From Solanum dulcamara (Eukaryota; Streptophyta; Magnoliopsida; Solanales; Solanaceae): DNA of 64,000 nucleotides. Under the pieces are notes generated by a model, which saw nothing but the letters and a program-made list of their open reading frames with translations, did no database searches and was not told the origin of the DNA. This document shows, piece after piece, positions 35,933-47,569 of the stretch (positions are counted from its first letter, which is position 1; every line of letters starts with the position of its first letter). The translations under genes and the position numbers were made by a program. The DNA lies in assembly GCF_947179165.1 (NCBI RefSeq), contig NC_077242.1:32175097-32239096 (forward strand), in the 5' to 3' direction.

Positions 35933-36660
35933 ACTTTAAGAGATAAACAATTATTTGCAAAGTTCAACAAATGTGAATTTTGGTTGAGGAAAGTGGCTTT
36001 TCTTAGTCGTTGTGTTCGGTGAAGGAATTATGGTTGATCCTAAGAAAATCGAGACGATTAAGAATTGGCCTAGACCATTATCTCCTTCGAATATTAGGAG
36101 TATCTTGGGTCTAGTAAGATACTATAGGATATTTGTGGAAGATTTTTCATCGATCTCATCATATTTGACCAAGTTGACTCAAAAGAAGGTAAATATTCAA
36201 TGGTTGGAAGCATGCGAAAAGAGTTTTCAAGAGTTGAAAGATCGTCTCACTACCACTACTATTTTGACCTTACTGGAAGGGGCCGATGGCTTCGTGGTAT
36301 ATTGTGATGCTTCATGGATTGATCTTGGTTGTGTATTGATACAACATGGTAAGGTAATAGCCTATGCTTCTAGGCAACTTTAGGTGCATGAGTGAAAATA
36401 TCCAACCCATGATCTTAAGCTGCCGAAAGTTGTGTTTGCTTTGATGATTTGGAGGCATTATCTTTATGGTGTCCATGTGGGCAAGTTCACCGACCACAAG
36501 AGTTTACCATATGTGTTTAAGAAAAAAGATTTGAATCTTCGACAAAAGTGGTGGCTTAAATTATTGAAGAATTATGATTTGAGTGTGTTGTACCATCCGG
36601 GCAAGGCAAATGTGGTTGTTGATGCACTAAGTAGGTTGTCTATGAGTAGTGTTGAGCTTG
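35933..36660 (+). pseudogene. E5 connection domain and RNase H
   Basis: KKIETIKNWPRPLSPSNIR and ILGLVRYYRIFVEDFSS mark the connection. RNase H begins ADGFVVYCDASWIDLGC, with the first catalytic aspartate. The second catalytic residue, normally glutamate in THDLEL, is lysine (THDLKL, codon 36417-36419). The third and fourth sites (FTDHKSL and VVDALSRL) are present. Two stops lie near 36382 and 36394. RNase H would remove template RNA. Confidence 0.82.
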
Positions 36661-38031
36661 TTGAAGAAAAATAAGAAAGAATTGATTAAAGATATTGATA
36701 GATTGGCACATTTAGGTGTGTATTTTGTTTATTCTAATGATGGAGGTATTCTTGTACATAATGGTTCGGAATCGTCTCTTGTAGCGGATGTTAAGGCCAA
36801 GCAAGACCAAAATCCAATATTGGTTGAGTTAAAAAAGTCAGTTGCCGAAAACTCCATTAAGGCTTTCTCCCAAGGGGGATATGGTATGCTACGTTATCAA
36901 GGTCATTTATGTTTACTGAATATTGATGGGTTAAGAGAGTTGATATTGAATAAGGCCCATAGTTTCCAATATTCAATTCATCTGGGTTCCACCAAGATGT
37001 ATCATGACTTGAGAGGAATGTATTGGTTGGAACGGTACGAAGAAGGACATAGAGGAGTTTGTAGCTATGTGTCCAAATTTTCAACAAGTTAAAGTTGAGC
37101 TTGAAAGACCCGGAGGTATAGTCTAAGACATTGAAATTCCTACTTAGAAGTGAAAATATGTGAATATGGACTTTGTAAAGGGTTTGCCTTGTACTAAGAA
37201 GCAACATGATTCTATTTGGGTTGTTGTATATTGGATGACTAAGTCGACTCATTTTCTACTGGTGAAGACTTCCTATGGTGCCGAAGATTATGCTAAGTTG
37301 AATATTCATGAATTGGTAAGACTTTATGGTGTGCCCTTGTCCATCATATCGGATCGAGGTACACAATTAACCTACACTTTTGAAAGTCATTTCAAAAAGG
37401 TCTTAGCACAAAGATTAAGTTGAGTACCACTTTCCATCCTCAAATCGAAAGTCAACCCAAAATAATGATCTAAACATTAGAGGATATGTTAAGGGTATGT
37501 GCTATTGACTTTAAAAGAAGTTGGGATGAACACTTTCCATTGATTGAGTTTGCCTGTAATAATAGTTATTACTCTAGCATCCAAATGGCTCCTTTCGAAG
37601 TACTGTATGAGAGGAGATGTAAATCCCCAGTGGGATGGTTTAAAGTAAGTAAAATGGCCTTGATTGGTCCATATTTATTGGTAGATGCTGTGGAGAAGGT
37701 AAAACTCATAATGGAGAGATTGAAGATGACTCAAAGTCGTCAAAAGTCCTATTCCGATGTTAGGAAAATAGATATTAAATTTGAGGTGGGCAATAGGGTC
37801 TATTTAAAGGTTTCACCTATGAAGGGTGTAATAAATTTCATCAAGAAAGGGAAATTGAGTCCTAGCTACGTTGGACCTTACAAGATATTGAGACGTGTTG
37901 GCAAAATGTCTTATGAGTTAGATTTGCCACTTGAGTTAGCTATGGTTCACCCGGTGTTTCATTTGTCTATGTTGAGGAAGTTCGTTGGTGATCCAAACTC
38001 CATTGTACCATTAGAAGATGTAAGTATTTAG
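36661..38031 (+). pseudogene. E5 integrase
   Basis: The zinc finger reads HSFQYSIHLGSTKMYHDL, then a frameshift, then MCPNFQQ, so one zinc cysteine is phenylalanine. The core frame at 37160-37423 reads VVVYWMTKSTHFLLV. The first catalytic aspartate is tyrosine (codon 37229-37231), while the second survives in IISDRGTQL. LEDMLRVCAIDF near 37477-37510 holds the glutamate. A 181-codon frame (37486-38031) finishes the domain with FEVGNRVYLKVSPMKGV and HPVFHLSMLRKFVGDP. It has the same order as E3. Confidence 0.85.
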
Positions 38032-38214
38032 GAGAATTTGGCTTATGAAGAAGTTCTAGTGGAAATCTTAGACCGGCAAGTTAAGAACTTAAGAAACAAA
38101 GAAGTTTTGTCCGTCAAAGTGTTATGGAAGAATCAACAGGTAGAAGCTACTTGGGAGGCCGAGGCGGATTTGATGAAACGATACCTGTACCTCTTTCCCT
38201 CTACTCAAGCCTAA
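38032..38214 (+). pseudogene. E5 chromodomain
   Basis: After a stop at 38029-38031 the same frame continues ENLAYEEVLVEILDRQV, NKEVLSVKVLWKN and ATWEAEADLMKRYLYLF, then a natural TAA at 38212-38214. This is the chromovirus C-terminal chromodomain and is intact except for the leading stop. Confidence 0.82.
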
Positions 38215-38449
38215 AGTAGTAAGTTGTTCTTATTCAATCTAATGGAAATCTTACGTATTCAGTCCCTTATCTATCATTCATATGCATGTATGTTCATGAA
38301 AAGTTGATTTTAAAGTAATGATTTTATGTTAAGTTGAAGTTTCCATATTCTATGTATTCTAAGATGCCATTATGTTAATGTTGGGTTGCTAGTCCTCTTT
38401 CTATATCCGTCCTATGATAAATTAATCTCATTCGAGGATGAATATTTCC

Positions 38450-38462
38450 AAGGGGGAGATAT
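38450..38462 (+). other. E5 polypurine tract
   Basis: AAGGGGGAGATAT directly precedes the TG of the 3' LTR at 38463, the position needed for plus-strand priming. Confidence 0.8.
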
Positions 38463-40738
38463 TGTAAGACCCGAGAAGTCAAAAAGTTAGAACCAAAGAG
38501 AAAAGTCTCAAAATCTTGAACTGACCCAAGTATGCGAGTCACTTTACAACTCGTAGAGCTCTCTACAGCTCATAATGTTGAGTTGTAGAGTGACCCCTTG
38601 AGAAAAAAAAGATGTTTCCCTCATGAGAGGTTCTACGACTCAACAGGACTAGTCGTCATCCTATTGACGGGTTGTAGAAACCCCTCATCAACCAGAGTTC
38701 AGAGGCCTTGTTCAAAGTTTCTCCAAGGCCAAGGTGACGATTTGACAAAACGGATCGTAGAAGTCCTTACGGATCGTAAGAACTATCATAAAACTTCAGA
38801 ACCCTAAAATTTATAGGTTTTGGGACCTGTAGGATGAGCCTCAGGAATGACTCATTTTCAAGTTGACGGTTCGTAAACTTGACTCGTTCCAAAACACCAG
38901 TGACTTGATTTACAGACCATTTCTCAGACTTACAAGACGAGTTGTTTAGACAACTCGTCATCCGTTCGAGGACCCGTAGGATTTGGTTCGTAGGTTCAAA
39001 ATTCAGAGTTTAATGAAGAGAAATTATGTCTTTTCCAAAGTTCGATTCAATGAACCTAGACACTTTTATGACCAAGTTCAAAGTCTATAAATATTAAATT
39101 ATTCAAATTCCTCTCCTATTCAATTCACCACCCCAAAAATTTGACTAAGGCAAGAACAAAGTCTCTCGAAGTTTCTCTCCAAATTCAATCTAGGGTTTCT
39201 AGATTTTTTCAAGGTTCTTCTTCAATTCTTAGTGAATTCAAACAAGGTATGTGGGGATTGATTCATGGCTATTTTCACCTATAAAATCCCAAAGATTTAT
39301 CAAGTTTTTATACATATTATAATTAATTATGAACCCTAGTTTTGATGAATTGCTTTGGACTAACTTAATTCCATTTTTTAGATGTTATCAATGATCATTA
39401 TATGGATTTTCTTGTATAAATTACATGCTTTAAAGTTGATTAATAGATGCCCATGCATAAAGCTATTTTCAAGTCATGATTATAAGTTAAATATGAGTTT
39501 ATAAGTTGATCATGAGTTAAAAGATTTACAAATAAATGTTTTCAATGACTTAAAGTTGAGATTATGATTTTAAAGTTGAAATTATGATGATGATCAAAGA
39601 TGTTATTATAGTGTGATAAGTTCAAATCTCACACAAGCATGTTTAAGATGGTGATAAGGACAATTCTCACCGAAGTTATGGATTCTTATGAATCACTAAG
39701 TTGAGATGAGCTATTCCTAATATGTTTTAAAGATGGATTGATAGGCAGTTACTATCTTTCCCTATTATGTTATGATCATGTTTTAAAGAGCTTCTAATGG
39801 GATGTTGACTAAGCACCGAGAGGGCTTCTAGGTGGGGTTTGATCCGGTAATGCAGTTAGTTATCCAGGGAAATTCTAGTAGCAACCTAAAGTCCTAAAAT
39901 ACGTTGCCCGCGTAGGTTGCCTTCATGGCCTACTACTGGAGCCACATAGCCCAGTTGAATAGTCACTTTTGGAGTATACCATGGCAAGGTAGCCTCCTCT
40001 GTTTTGATGCTGGAATCATCGGCCTATCTCGATGCAGGAGTCATCGGATTCCATGTAATAGCTCGCATGGTCTTAGATGTCGGTTAAAGGTCCTATCCTA
40101 CACAAGTTGGAGATAAGTTATGAGATGTCAATTTATGAGTTTATGATAAAGTTTTTATGATATGCATTGACCAAGAGTTTCTTACGCTTTAAGTTGCTTT
40201 TAAGCTTTACTCATATTCATTGTGATTGTCATGCATCTTATGGCATATTGACTACGTTCCGTTGCTTTTTCATGCATAACTCACATACTTATTATATTCA
40301 TATGTACTAATGCATATTTTGCCTACATTGTCTCATAATGTAGGGACGAACGACACTCGCGATCAACCTATTAATGGCTAGTGATTACCCTAGATTTATC
40401 ATGAAGTTGGTGAGTCTTCATTCTATCAAGGACATGAATTTGATTCACGTTACTATTGTTTTGACTTTCTTCCATTGTTAGGGTGAGCTAGGAGCTTGTC
40501 CTAAGCCCCCGTCAAAGGTTAGACTAGAGGCATGTTTAGACGATAATATGATATAGTCCATGCCATTGATTGGTTGATTTTATCCCTCAGTCCCATCCCC
40601 TTTGAGATGATTACTTCCTCCTGTCTTTATATTATTCTTTACCTTATGTATGCGACGTATGCTAAGATGACTTATGGTTGGGGACCCTCGCATCTCGATT
40701 GTCGTATCGTGGTTGGGCCCTAGTTCGGGTCTTGACAA
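38463..40738 (+). repeat. E5 3' LTR (complete, 2276 bp)
   Basis: The LTR begins TGTAAGACCCGAGAAG and ends GGGTCTTGACA. It carries a TATA box at 39085-39093 and a CTAGGGTTT motif downstream of it. The U3 is rich in short words around GACTCGT and ACGAGT, including a perfect hairpin at 38936-38959. Confidence 0.85.
38936..38959. repeat. Perfect hairpin in the E5 U3
   Basis: GACGAGTTGT and its exact complement ACAACTCGTC are separated by TTAG. In the 5' LTR the same site (about 32222-32245) is degraded to GATGAGTTAT and ATGACTCGTC. Confidence 0.8.
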
Positions 40739-40761
40739 GAACTTGTCATTCAATTTAAAAG

Positions 40762-42804
40762 TGGGCAATACAGAATTAACAAAACACAATATTTCACCAT
40801 TTTATCAATAAAGAAAAGATTTCAACCTTGATTAAAATAGAAACTCTTTTACAAGCTCAAAAAAAACTTTTTTCAAAACACCAATACAATCCTCCCAAGG
40901 AACTTGTTTAAACAGGTACAAGAGCTTCTAAGAATAAACTGACGTAAAGAAAATGGACAGAACTTTCATCATTAGCAGAGAGGAATGAAAGATTTCGGAT
41001 ATATTCATCACCAACACCTATAAAACATCACTGAAACCTGCAACCAGACTATGTAAAATGATCTAGAAAAAGTAGTATCAGTACAAACAACACGTACTGT
41101 TAGGCACCATTGATCAATCCGAATCCACCACATAAGATCATGTAAATAATAAAGAAACATGAAACTTGAAGATAAATTTAGGAACCCAATCCACTCCATC
41201 ACCAATCTGACAACGGGCAGTATTACCTTGGATAATATAAACTCTACCGCAAGTCATCCCACCTTTTTTTTCTACCACCTCCACCATCTAGGCCATTCCA
41301 CCACACTTATTATATTATAAGATAACTCTTCTATCACATAGAGATTTTCTAAACTACAAAGCCACCCCTTTAACTACTCTACTATGCTACCTCAAGCTCG
41401 CATGCCAATACACTAGCCCTGTACCAATTTAGTAAACCACCTACCAGGCTACTACCAGCCATCTTGACACAAATCCCCCCTTATCAGATATGCCTTAGAT
41501 CGCCCAAACTGACAACACAGTGCAAGATAATAAATAAGCCAAACTCCAAGTTAAAATCCTGAATTAACAATGCTCTAATTTTACAAAATCTGAGAAGCTA
41601 ACCACAACATAGTAAAACAGATACATATAATTATATTCAAAATTATAACGTAGATAGGACTCCCAATCCTTCATCTTAGGTTAACACGCACAATAAACAT
41701 GAACAACGCAGTATTATGATAAGTCATACCTGATCAATTACACTTTTCAATAACTAGGACCATTAAAGATCCTTAAGACAATATCTACCATTTTTTCAGG
41801 CAAACTCGATCTACACAAGAGCTATTTCAGCATTTAAACACAAATTTTGAGCAATCAGGGACCAATAGGTAACAATCACAGTACACTACTCCTCTCATGG
41901 AACCCACACACAAATTATTAGTGTACTAGCATGATTTCCAAGCCAACCATTGTTAGTAAATTGTACCATACATACCGGTGTGGTAGCCGAGCCAATCATT
42001 AGTCACACAAAACACAAGCATAACCACAATCACAATGATCTGCAATACCTTTGTAAATACAAGTAAATAACATCTCTCACAACATTAGATTTTTAACATT
42101 CATTATTTACATAATTATCTATCATGCACACCATACGAATGATGAGTTGACAAGCACATATCACATAGAGGAGAAAGTAAGAAACTATGAGCTCCCTATT
42201 AACTAAGCCAATTCATCCTCGGCCTAAATCACATCTAATCACACATTTAACTATCCTGATTTGCCTGAAGGCGTATATATGCAATCTCCGACAATCCACA
42301 AGATATAATGTAAGTAAAGTAGGTCTAACTAATCGATGAAGAAAACCTAGCCTACCTGGACGCTAAGCACTGTTAAATAGCTTTGAACACAAGCTTATGG
42401 CTCTATAGGGGCGAATCCTGATGAATGTATATTGGAAATCCTTGGGCTCCAATCTTCCATACATTGAAATCCCTCCCCTCCATGGGTCCCAAGCATAGAG
42501 TGGTTGAGGGGAACTTTTGGAGGAACCCTTGTCTTGTTTCTCATAAAAAGTGAGAGGAAAATAAAAGATCTTGCTTTATTTAGAGTCTGGTTCCAATCAG
42601 TTCTGCTATAGCGGCCATATTGGCTCTATAACGGTGTCGCTTTAGCGGGAGGTTTCCTATTATAGAGGGCTGACGTTAGCCCGAATTAATTCAAATTTCT
42701 AAATTTTGTCGTGTACCCAATTTTTAAAAATTAGCCACATATTTTAAGAATTTTTTAGACTTCATTCGAGGTGTCTTTGGATATCAACAGTTTAGGTCAT
42801 TACA
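40762..42804 (-). repeat. E1 5' LTR (2043 bp)
   Basis: On the minus strand it starts TGTAATGACCTAAACTG (from 42804) and ends at 40762. R/U5 matches 1791-3469 and U3 matches 26500-26872. A TATA-like CTAAATAAAGC lies at about 42586-42576, and GCTATAGCGG words lie in the U3 at 42600-42660. Only about 23 bp of E1 interior (40739-40761) remain between it and E5. They do not look like a primer site. Confidence 0.75.
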
Positions 42805-43080
42805 TCGACACCAACCTCAACGAACAATTTGAGACCCGGACTTGATACCTGCTCTGAGACTTGACCATTATTCTTGATCCAAAATCATACTCTGACATCT
42901 GATTCGAAACTCCATCCCGACACCTTAGTTGGGACCCAATCATGAAATCCGACCTTGAATCTTGATCTGGGATCCAACATTTAAAACGGGATTCAATCCT
43001 GACCCAACTTGAAACTCGGGAGTTGGGTGTTGAATCGAGGTCAAGAGTGGGGCCTCGAATCAAGAATCATGAGTCAAATT
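42805..43080. repeat. Degenerate GACCCGA-type minisatellite, right half
   Basis: The words are as at 950-1790: GACACC, CCTCAAC, GAGACTTGACC, GGGATCCAAC and CCCGACACC. The 87-codon minus frame here is a by-product of the repeat. The block directly abuts the E1 LTR end. Confidence 0.65.
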
Positions 43081-43517
43081 TTAAAATTTTGGATTATTAT
43101 CGAAAATCGGTACCTGAGACTTGAGTTACAGTAGAAAGGTGTGAGGTTGAAAAAGAGTTTTGGAAAATATTTTTTCTTTACATTTTGAAAGATAAGCCAT
43201 TTTTTCTAAACTTGATAAAAATAAATTGATTTGAAAATATTTTTAGCCATAAATACCCATATTTGTATAAATTGAATGTGAATTTAAATTTATATTTTAT
43301 CCACCTAAAAAATCGCATTCAACCCATTAAAATATAGACGAATTACCAAAATATAGGTTCATTTTGCGAGCACTAATATGTGCACCAGCATTATATAAAG
43401 TGAAGGTCAAATTGTACTTGCCTATTTTCCACTGCTTCTTTATGTCCTTTTTCACTTTTCTTATCTCCTTTTGATTATCTTTTTTCTAAAAGAGACATGG
43501 CAAGATTAGTGTACACG
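43081..43517. other. AT-rich intergenic DNA
   Basis: No gene or clear repeat. Words such as AATACCCATATTTG and TTCAACCCATTAAAATA near 43250-43345 faintly mirror 720-850, perhaps as the other end of an old element carrying the minisatellite. This is uncertain. Confidence 0.4.
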
Positions 43518-44050
43518 CATAATCATTGTCTTATAATTTGTTGTTAATATGCAGTCCGAGATGGAATTCCAGTTGCACAGAATTGTTTTTATATTATACT
43601 CCCTCTTATTCATAGTAGGTGAATTATGAAAAAAAAATTATAATTATAAATAAGTGAATTATTTAAAATTCAAGAATATTATTAAATATTTTTTTATGTT
43701 TATTATTTATTTAAGATAGTTCTTAATTATTTTATAATTTTTAGGAGACTAGCTTGAACATAACAAAAAATAAATAATAAAAAATAATTTTTAATTATGT
43801 GTTAAATATATTTTTAAGAGGCACTTGCATTACCACCTGAGCTTCGCGGTCATATTCCAATAATTAACTCAATGTGGATTAAAGGGAGCAGTTCTATCTT
43901 TTTACTTTTGATGGAATTCTATCATCAACTTCATTACCTTATTTTATATATTTTGATAAATACGGCTGACTGTTCAATTTAATCATTCAAAGAGATATCT
44001 TTATCATGGTTTCTCCTGAAAATGAAGATTGTTCAAGATGATTTCTCTAT
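43518..44050 (+). repeat. Segment X, copy 2 (with MITE)
   Basis: This is the homologue of 1-250 in the same orientation, interrupted at 43599-43888. The left part matches 30-90 and the right part (43891-44050) matches 97-250. The homology ends near GATTTCT in both copies. Confidence 0.7.
43599..43888. mobile_element. Stowaway-like MITE
   Basis: This is about 290 bp of AT-rich DNA starting CTCCCTCTTATTC after TA and ending ATTAAAGGGAG before CA (probably an altered TA). The ends are imperfect inverted repeats of the CTCCCT type used by Stowaway (Tc1/mariner) MITEs. Copy 1 of segment X lacks it and has TAGAGTA at that site (91-97). No coding capacity. Confidence 0.5.
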
Positions 44051-45235
44051 ATGAAATATTAACTATAATGAATATAATAAAAATTAAATGGAGAGGATTT
44101 TTTTTAATATTGTTAAATTTTTATAAGATTTTTTTCCCAACTAAATAGACCAGACCTTTTAGTTTTTTCTTACTTGTCCTTCATTAGCTTGGAAAGACAT
44201 TAATTTCTTAACTATTTTCAATGTGTTTATCATGGTACTTATTCTTCTTCATTATATTATAGAAAATTTAAAAAGTAATCTTAAAAGTACAGGAAAAATA
44301 AATTGAGCACCGTAAATTATAGAACAATGCAATTTAATTTGCTGAGATAACTCATATTGATTTAAATCTATATTAAAAGCATGAAAGTCATTAGAAAAGT
44401 TAATTAATCTTTTTTTCCTTTACTAAAAGACTATGTAATAGACAAAATTATCATTTACTATACAATTATAATTACTAATAATTATTTTTTATTGAGAAAA
44501 CCAAAATTGTTGTGTATATACAATTGATTTTTCTTTTATTAGGTTTAGGATTCTTAATTTAAGTTTGTCTTTGTTTAAGAATTTAACTATCGGGTTGTTT
44601 CCTTTGTTTAGGTGTTGGTTAGGCTAGAAAATAGGACTCCATTCTTATCAATTATTGTAATATTGACATTTTTTATTGTTTGGTTTTAAAATTCGTTTTA
44701 AATTTTTAATTATTGACTTTATTTTTAAAATTTTAAAATTATTTATAGTTAGAACTATTAAGACTCTATAATAAATAAAATTATCATTAACTAATTTTTT
44801 AATATTTAAAGTAATTTAAAACTTTTGATAATATTTAGGACTTTAAAATCAATTGAATATGTTTAGCAATTATTTCCTTATTGGCATAGAAAAACAAAAT
44901 GATCGGGTGAATTCTAATTTGCCATGGGTCCTAGGTGATAGAATCTATATATGGCGCCTTTATTAAAAAAAAGTTGAATAGGGTTTATTGTTATTTTGCT
45001 TAATAAGATTTATTGTTTTTGTATTTATCTATCGAGATAATTTTAGTGTGTTTGTTGCATTTATCCATTTAGATCACTTATTTTTTAATAATGTGATTTT
45101 GATTTATATTGTAGTGCATTCATAGCATAATTCATGAACTCTATTTTTTTAAAAAAAATTAGAAACAAGAGTTGATCGAGACAATTGATGATATATCGAA
45201 AGCGGTAACAAATCTCCAATGTCTTGCTGGTGATT

Positions 45236-45386
45236 AATGTCTTTCATTTTTTTTACATTCGATTTGGACAAATTGTATTTACTATTGAAATATCCACCTA
45301 ACTATATGAGTAATGTCATTTATTTTTTACATTCAATTTAGATAAGCTGTATTGATTATTGAAATATCTACCTAACTACAAGTAAT
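45236..45386. repeat. 76-bp tandem duplication
   Basis: Two adjacent units start AATGTCTTTCATTTTTTT and AATGTCATTTATTTTT and end CCACCTAACTATATGAGT and CTACCTAACTACAAGT. They differ at about 15 percent of positions. Confidence 0.75.
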
Positions 45387-45688
45387 TAAATTTGTTAATA
45401 ACAATGCTTGAATTTTCTCTCAACGATTAATTTCATGTATCTAATTCAAAAATAGTAAAAAATACCACACACACAAAAAAAGACAATCACTCGGAGTAAC
45501 ACTCACGCTTGAAGAAAATAAGCGACACCCAGTAAAAATCAACTTACGCTGCACAACAAAATTGTATCATCCAACAATTCTGTAAAAAAATAATCTTATT
45601 CCTAATATTAAACTCCTAGAAATAACAATAAGTAAATAAGTATATGTAAATGTATCATATAATTATTATTCCACCAACTACATTTAGT

Positions 45689-45698
<10 letters not shown>

Positions 45699-45722
<24 letters not shown>
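45699..45722. repeat. (AT)12 microsatellite
   Basis: An uninterrupted run of AT dinucleotides, preceded by TACATACAT. Confidence 0.95.
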
Positions 45723-45728
<6 letters not shown>

Positions 45729-45836
45729 AAATAATAATTAATGTGTAGAAAGGAGAAATTTATTGAAAGCTTCAGGGAGAGAATGAGGGAGGGAGATTGA
45801 TCTAGCAGGAGCACGAAGCCAACACGGATCACATAC

Positions 45837-45974
45837 AAATTTGGGAATCATAATTTATTTTTGATCCCCCAAAACGGATCACAAACAAAAATCATTATAT
45901 ACATGTTTGACATACCCATTAAAACCAATTCACTCTCCCAACAAGAAAATTTGGGGATCATAATTTATTTTTGT
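45837..45974. repeat. Direct repeat, 27 bp, 110 bp apart
   Basis: AATTTGGGAATCATAATTTA at about 45838 recurs with one change at about 45948. CGGATCACA also occurs twice between them. Confidence 0.7.
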
Positions 45975-46475
45975 TAATTTCATAATTTTGACACTTGATA
46001 TCAATAACGAAAATTTGTTCATTATATTTTGGCTCCTCAATTGTCAGTGTGATAGAGAGTTATCATCTTCCTCTTTAAGTACACATTTTATGTTAAAAAT
46101 TATATGTTATTCTTTTAAAGTATTGCATTAAATAGTATAAATATACATAATAATTTATTCTTTTTATATACATTTATTGTTAAATAATACGATACACACA
46201 TATAAAGCATGTAAACTAAACTAGTATTATTTTAAAAGTATGAAAGTCCTTAGAAATTTTGCTTGAATTTATTATTTCTTCATTAAAAAATTCTACACAA
46301 AATAGTTATTTACTATTTTATTTTGTAAAAATATTTTTGATGAACTTTAAAATTTACTAAAATTTTAATTATTAATTTTTCCTTACTTGAACTATATAAA
46401 AACTCCAAATTCAGGACTTCTCAATCAATTCAAACATGGTTATAAAATCCTAGTCTTATTGAAATTCCCGGAAAA

Positions 46476-46527
46476 AATTATCGAGATTTTAGCTAATAGT
46501 CCAATTATCGAGATTTTAGCTAATAGT
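46476..46527. repeat. 27-bp tandem duplication
   Basis: AATTATCGAGATTTTAGCTA plus AATAGT occurs at 46476-46500 and again, identical, at 46503-46527. Perfect identity suggests a recent slippage event. Confidence 0.9.
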
Positions 46528-46717
46528 TCTTTTCGGACTCGATCGTTGATACTTTGAAGGAATTTTTTTTTATTAAAAAGAACACTCAAACGACTTCTTT
46601 TGGATGAAATTATAATTTTAGGTACTCTGTATAATTCTTTTTACTTTAATATCTAGAAGAATTTCGGCTGTAAATATATACTTCTTTTTTGAGTTGATCA
46701 AGCAATATAACTTTTAT

Positions 46718-46886
46718 GAAGAGGGCCTAAAATGCTCCTCAACTACTTGAATTAGTATAAAGTACCTTTTATCCACTTTTCGATCTTTAAATATTTGTGA
46801 TGTCAATCTTTTGACTCAAAAATACCCTTGATATTAAACTGTTGGCTCATATTTGCACTTTTATTTAATAGCTCCCATAAAGTAAA
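46718..46886. repeat. MITE-like fragment
   Basis: Words such as GGGCCTAAAATGCTCCTCAA and TCAATCTTTTGACTCAAAAA recall a common Solanaceae hAT-type MITE end (from memory). Only one end is seen, directly against the E6 LTR. Its remainder is not at the other E6 flank. Confidence 0.35.
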
Positions 46887-47569
46887 TGTAATGACCCTTC
46901 CGGTCGTTTTTGAGTTAATGCATTCATTTCGTCATTTAGAGCATTTCTATAGAGATCCCAAGTCATTATGACTTGTTGAAACTAATTGTTCGATCGCTTG
47001 ACCGTTCGTTTGAATTTTAGGCCCGTTTTCCTTTTTTGGAGTTTTTGAGACTTAAAAAGTTATTTTCGGTCATAACATCAAGTAAACGACTTCAGAACGA
47101 AATTATGGCAGATCCATCATGTTCGGAATGGGCATATTAGGCTAGTAGCAGGTCGGCACAAATATCGAGGCATTCAATGCGAGTTTGGAGCCATTTGACG
47201 TTTTAGCCTTTGAAATTTGGCCTAAGGTTGACTTTGGTCAACATTCTTAATTTTGTCAGCGCAGTTAATAAAAAAATGTAGTGTCTAATCTAAAATGATT
47301 CTCCATTCGCTTTTCGAGGCCTCCAATCTAGTTCCAAGGCCTATTGTGAGAATTGGTTAAAATGACTATTGGGTGTGGGACCCACTTTTCATTAAAATGA
47401 TATCCTATGGAAATTTTGAATACACCATTGAGTTTGAAATGTTGGATTTGGTGGGGTTTCAAACGAATTTCGAGCACCTCGTCGAAGATTTTGGACTTGG
47501 CCAAAATGTTGTTGCAGCACTTTGCTGGTGCAGGTCATTTTTGGAAATCGCATTTGCGATGCCTCTTGA

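Larger units (their letters stand above)
31744..40738 (+). mobile_element. E5: Ty3/gypsy chromovirus (Tekay-like)
   Basis: E5 is a full-length plus-strand element in which every domain can be found: 5' LTR, gag, protease, reverse transcriptase, RNase H, integrase, chromodomain, polypurine tract and 3' LTR (2276 bp). The order PR-RT-RH-IN plus chromodomain defines a Ty3/gypsy chromovirus; Tekay/Del is my best guess. The 5' LTR end and primer binding site are deleted, so it cannot replicate on its own. Flanks ATAAT and AGAAC are not a target duplication. It carries fewer stops per kilobase than E2, E3 or E6. Confidence 0.85.
1791..42804 (-). mobile_element. E1: outer LTR retrotransposon holding the nest
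   Basis: E1 lies on the minus strand. Its 5' LTR is at 40762-42804 and begins TGTAATGACC when read on the minus strand. Its 3' LTR is at 1791-3469 plus 26500-26872, interrupted by E2. The summed 3' LTR (about 2052 bp) matches the 5' LTR (2043 bp), which is the main support. Both outer edges abut the same minisatellite. No intact 5-bp target duplication is visible (AACAG against TCGAC), as expected for an old insertion. The interior at 26873-40761 holds no recognisable E1 polymerase, so E1 is non-autonomous or heavily deleted. The LTR start resembles Ty3/gypsy LTRs, but the lineage is not provable here. Confidence 0.7.
44051..46886. other. AT-rich intergenic DNA with small duplications
   Basis: About 2.8 kb without any gene. 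It contains a 76-bp tandem duplication, an (AT)12 tract, two smaller direct repeats and the end of a MITE-like element, listed separately. Elsewhere I see only long A/T runs. Confidence 0.55.

Noticed and set aside
42800..43063. An 87-codon minus frame with repeated SR and VS motifs
   Set aside because: It is produced by the GACCCGA minisatellite; any array of this composition stays open in one frame.
45699..45722. (AT)n tract considered as a replication or matrix attachment signal
   Set aside because: A plain microsatellite with no other supporting motif.
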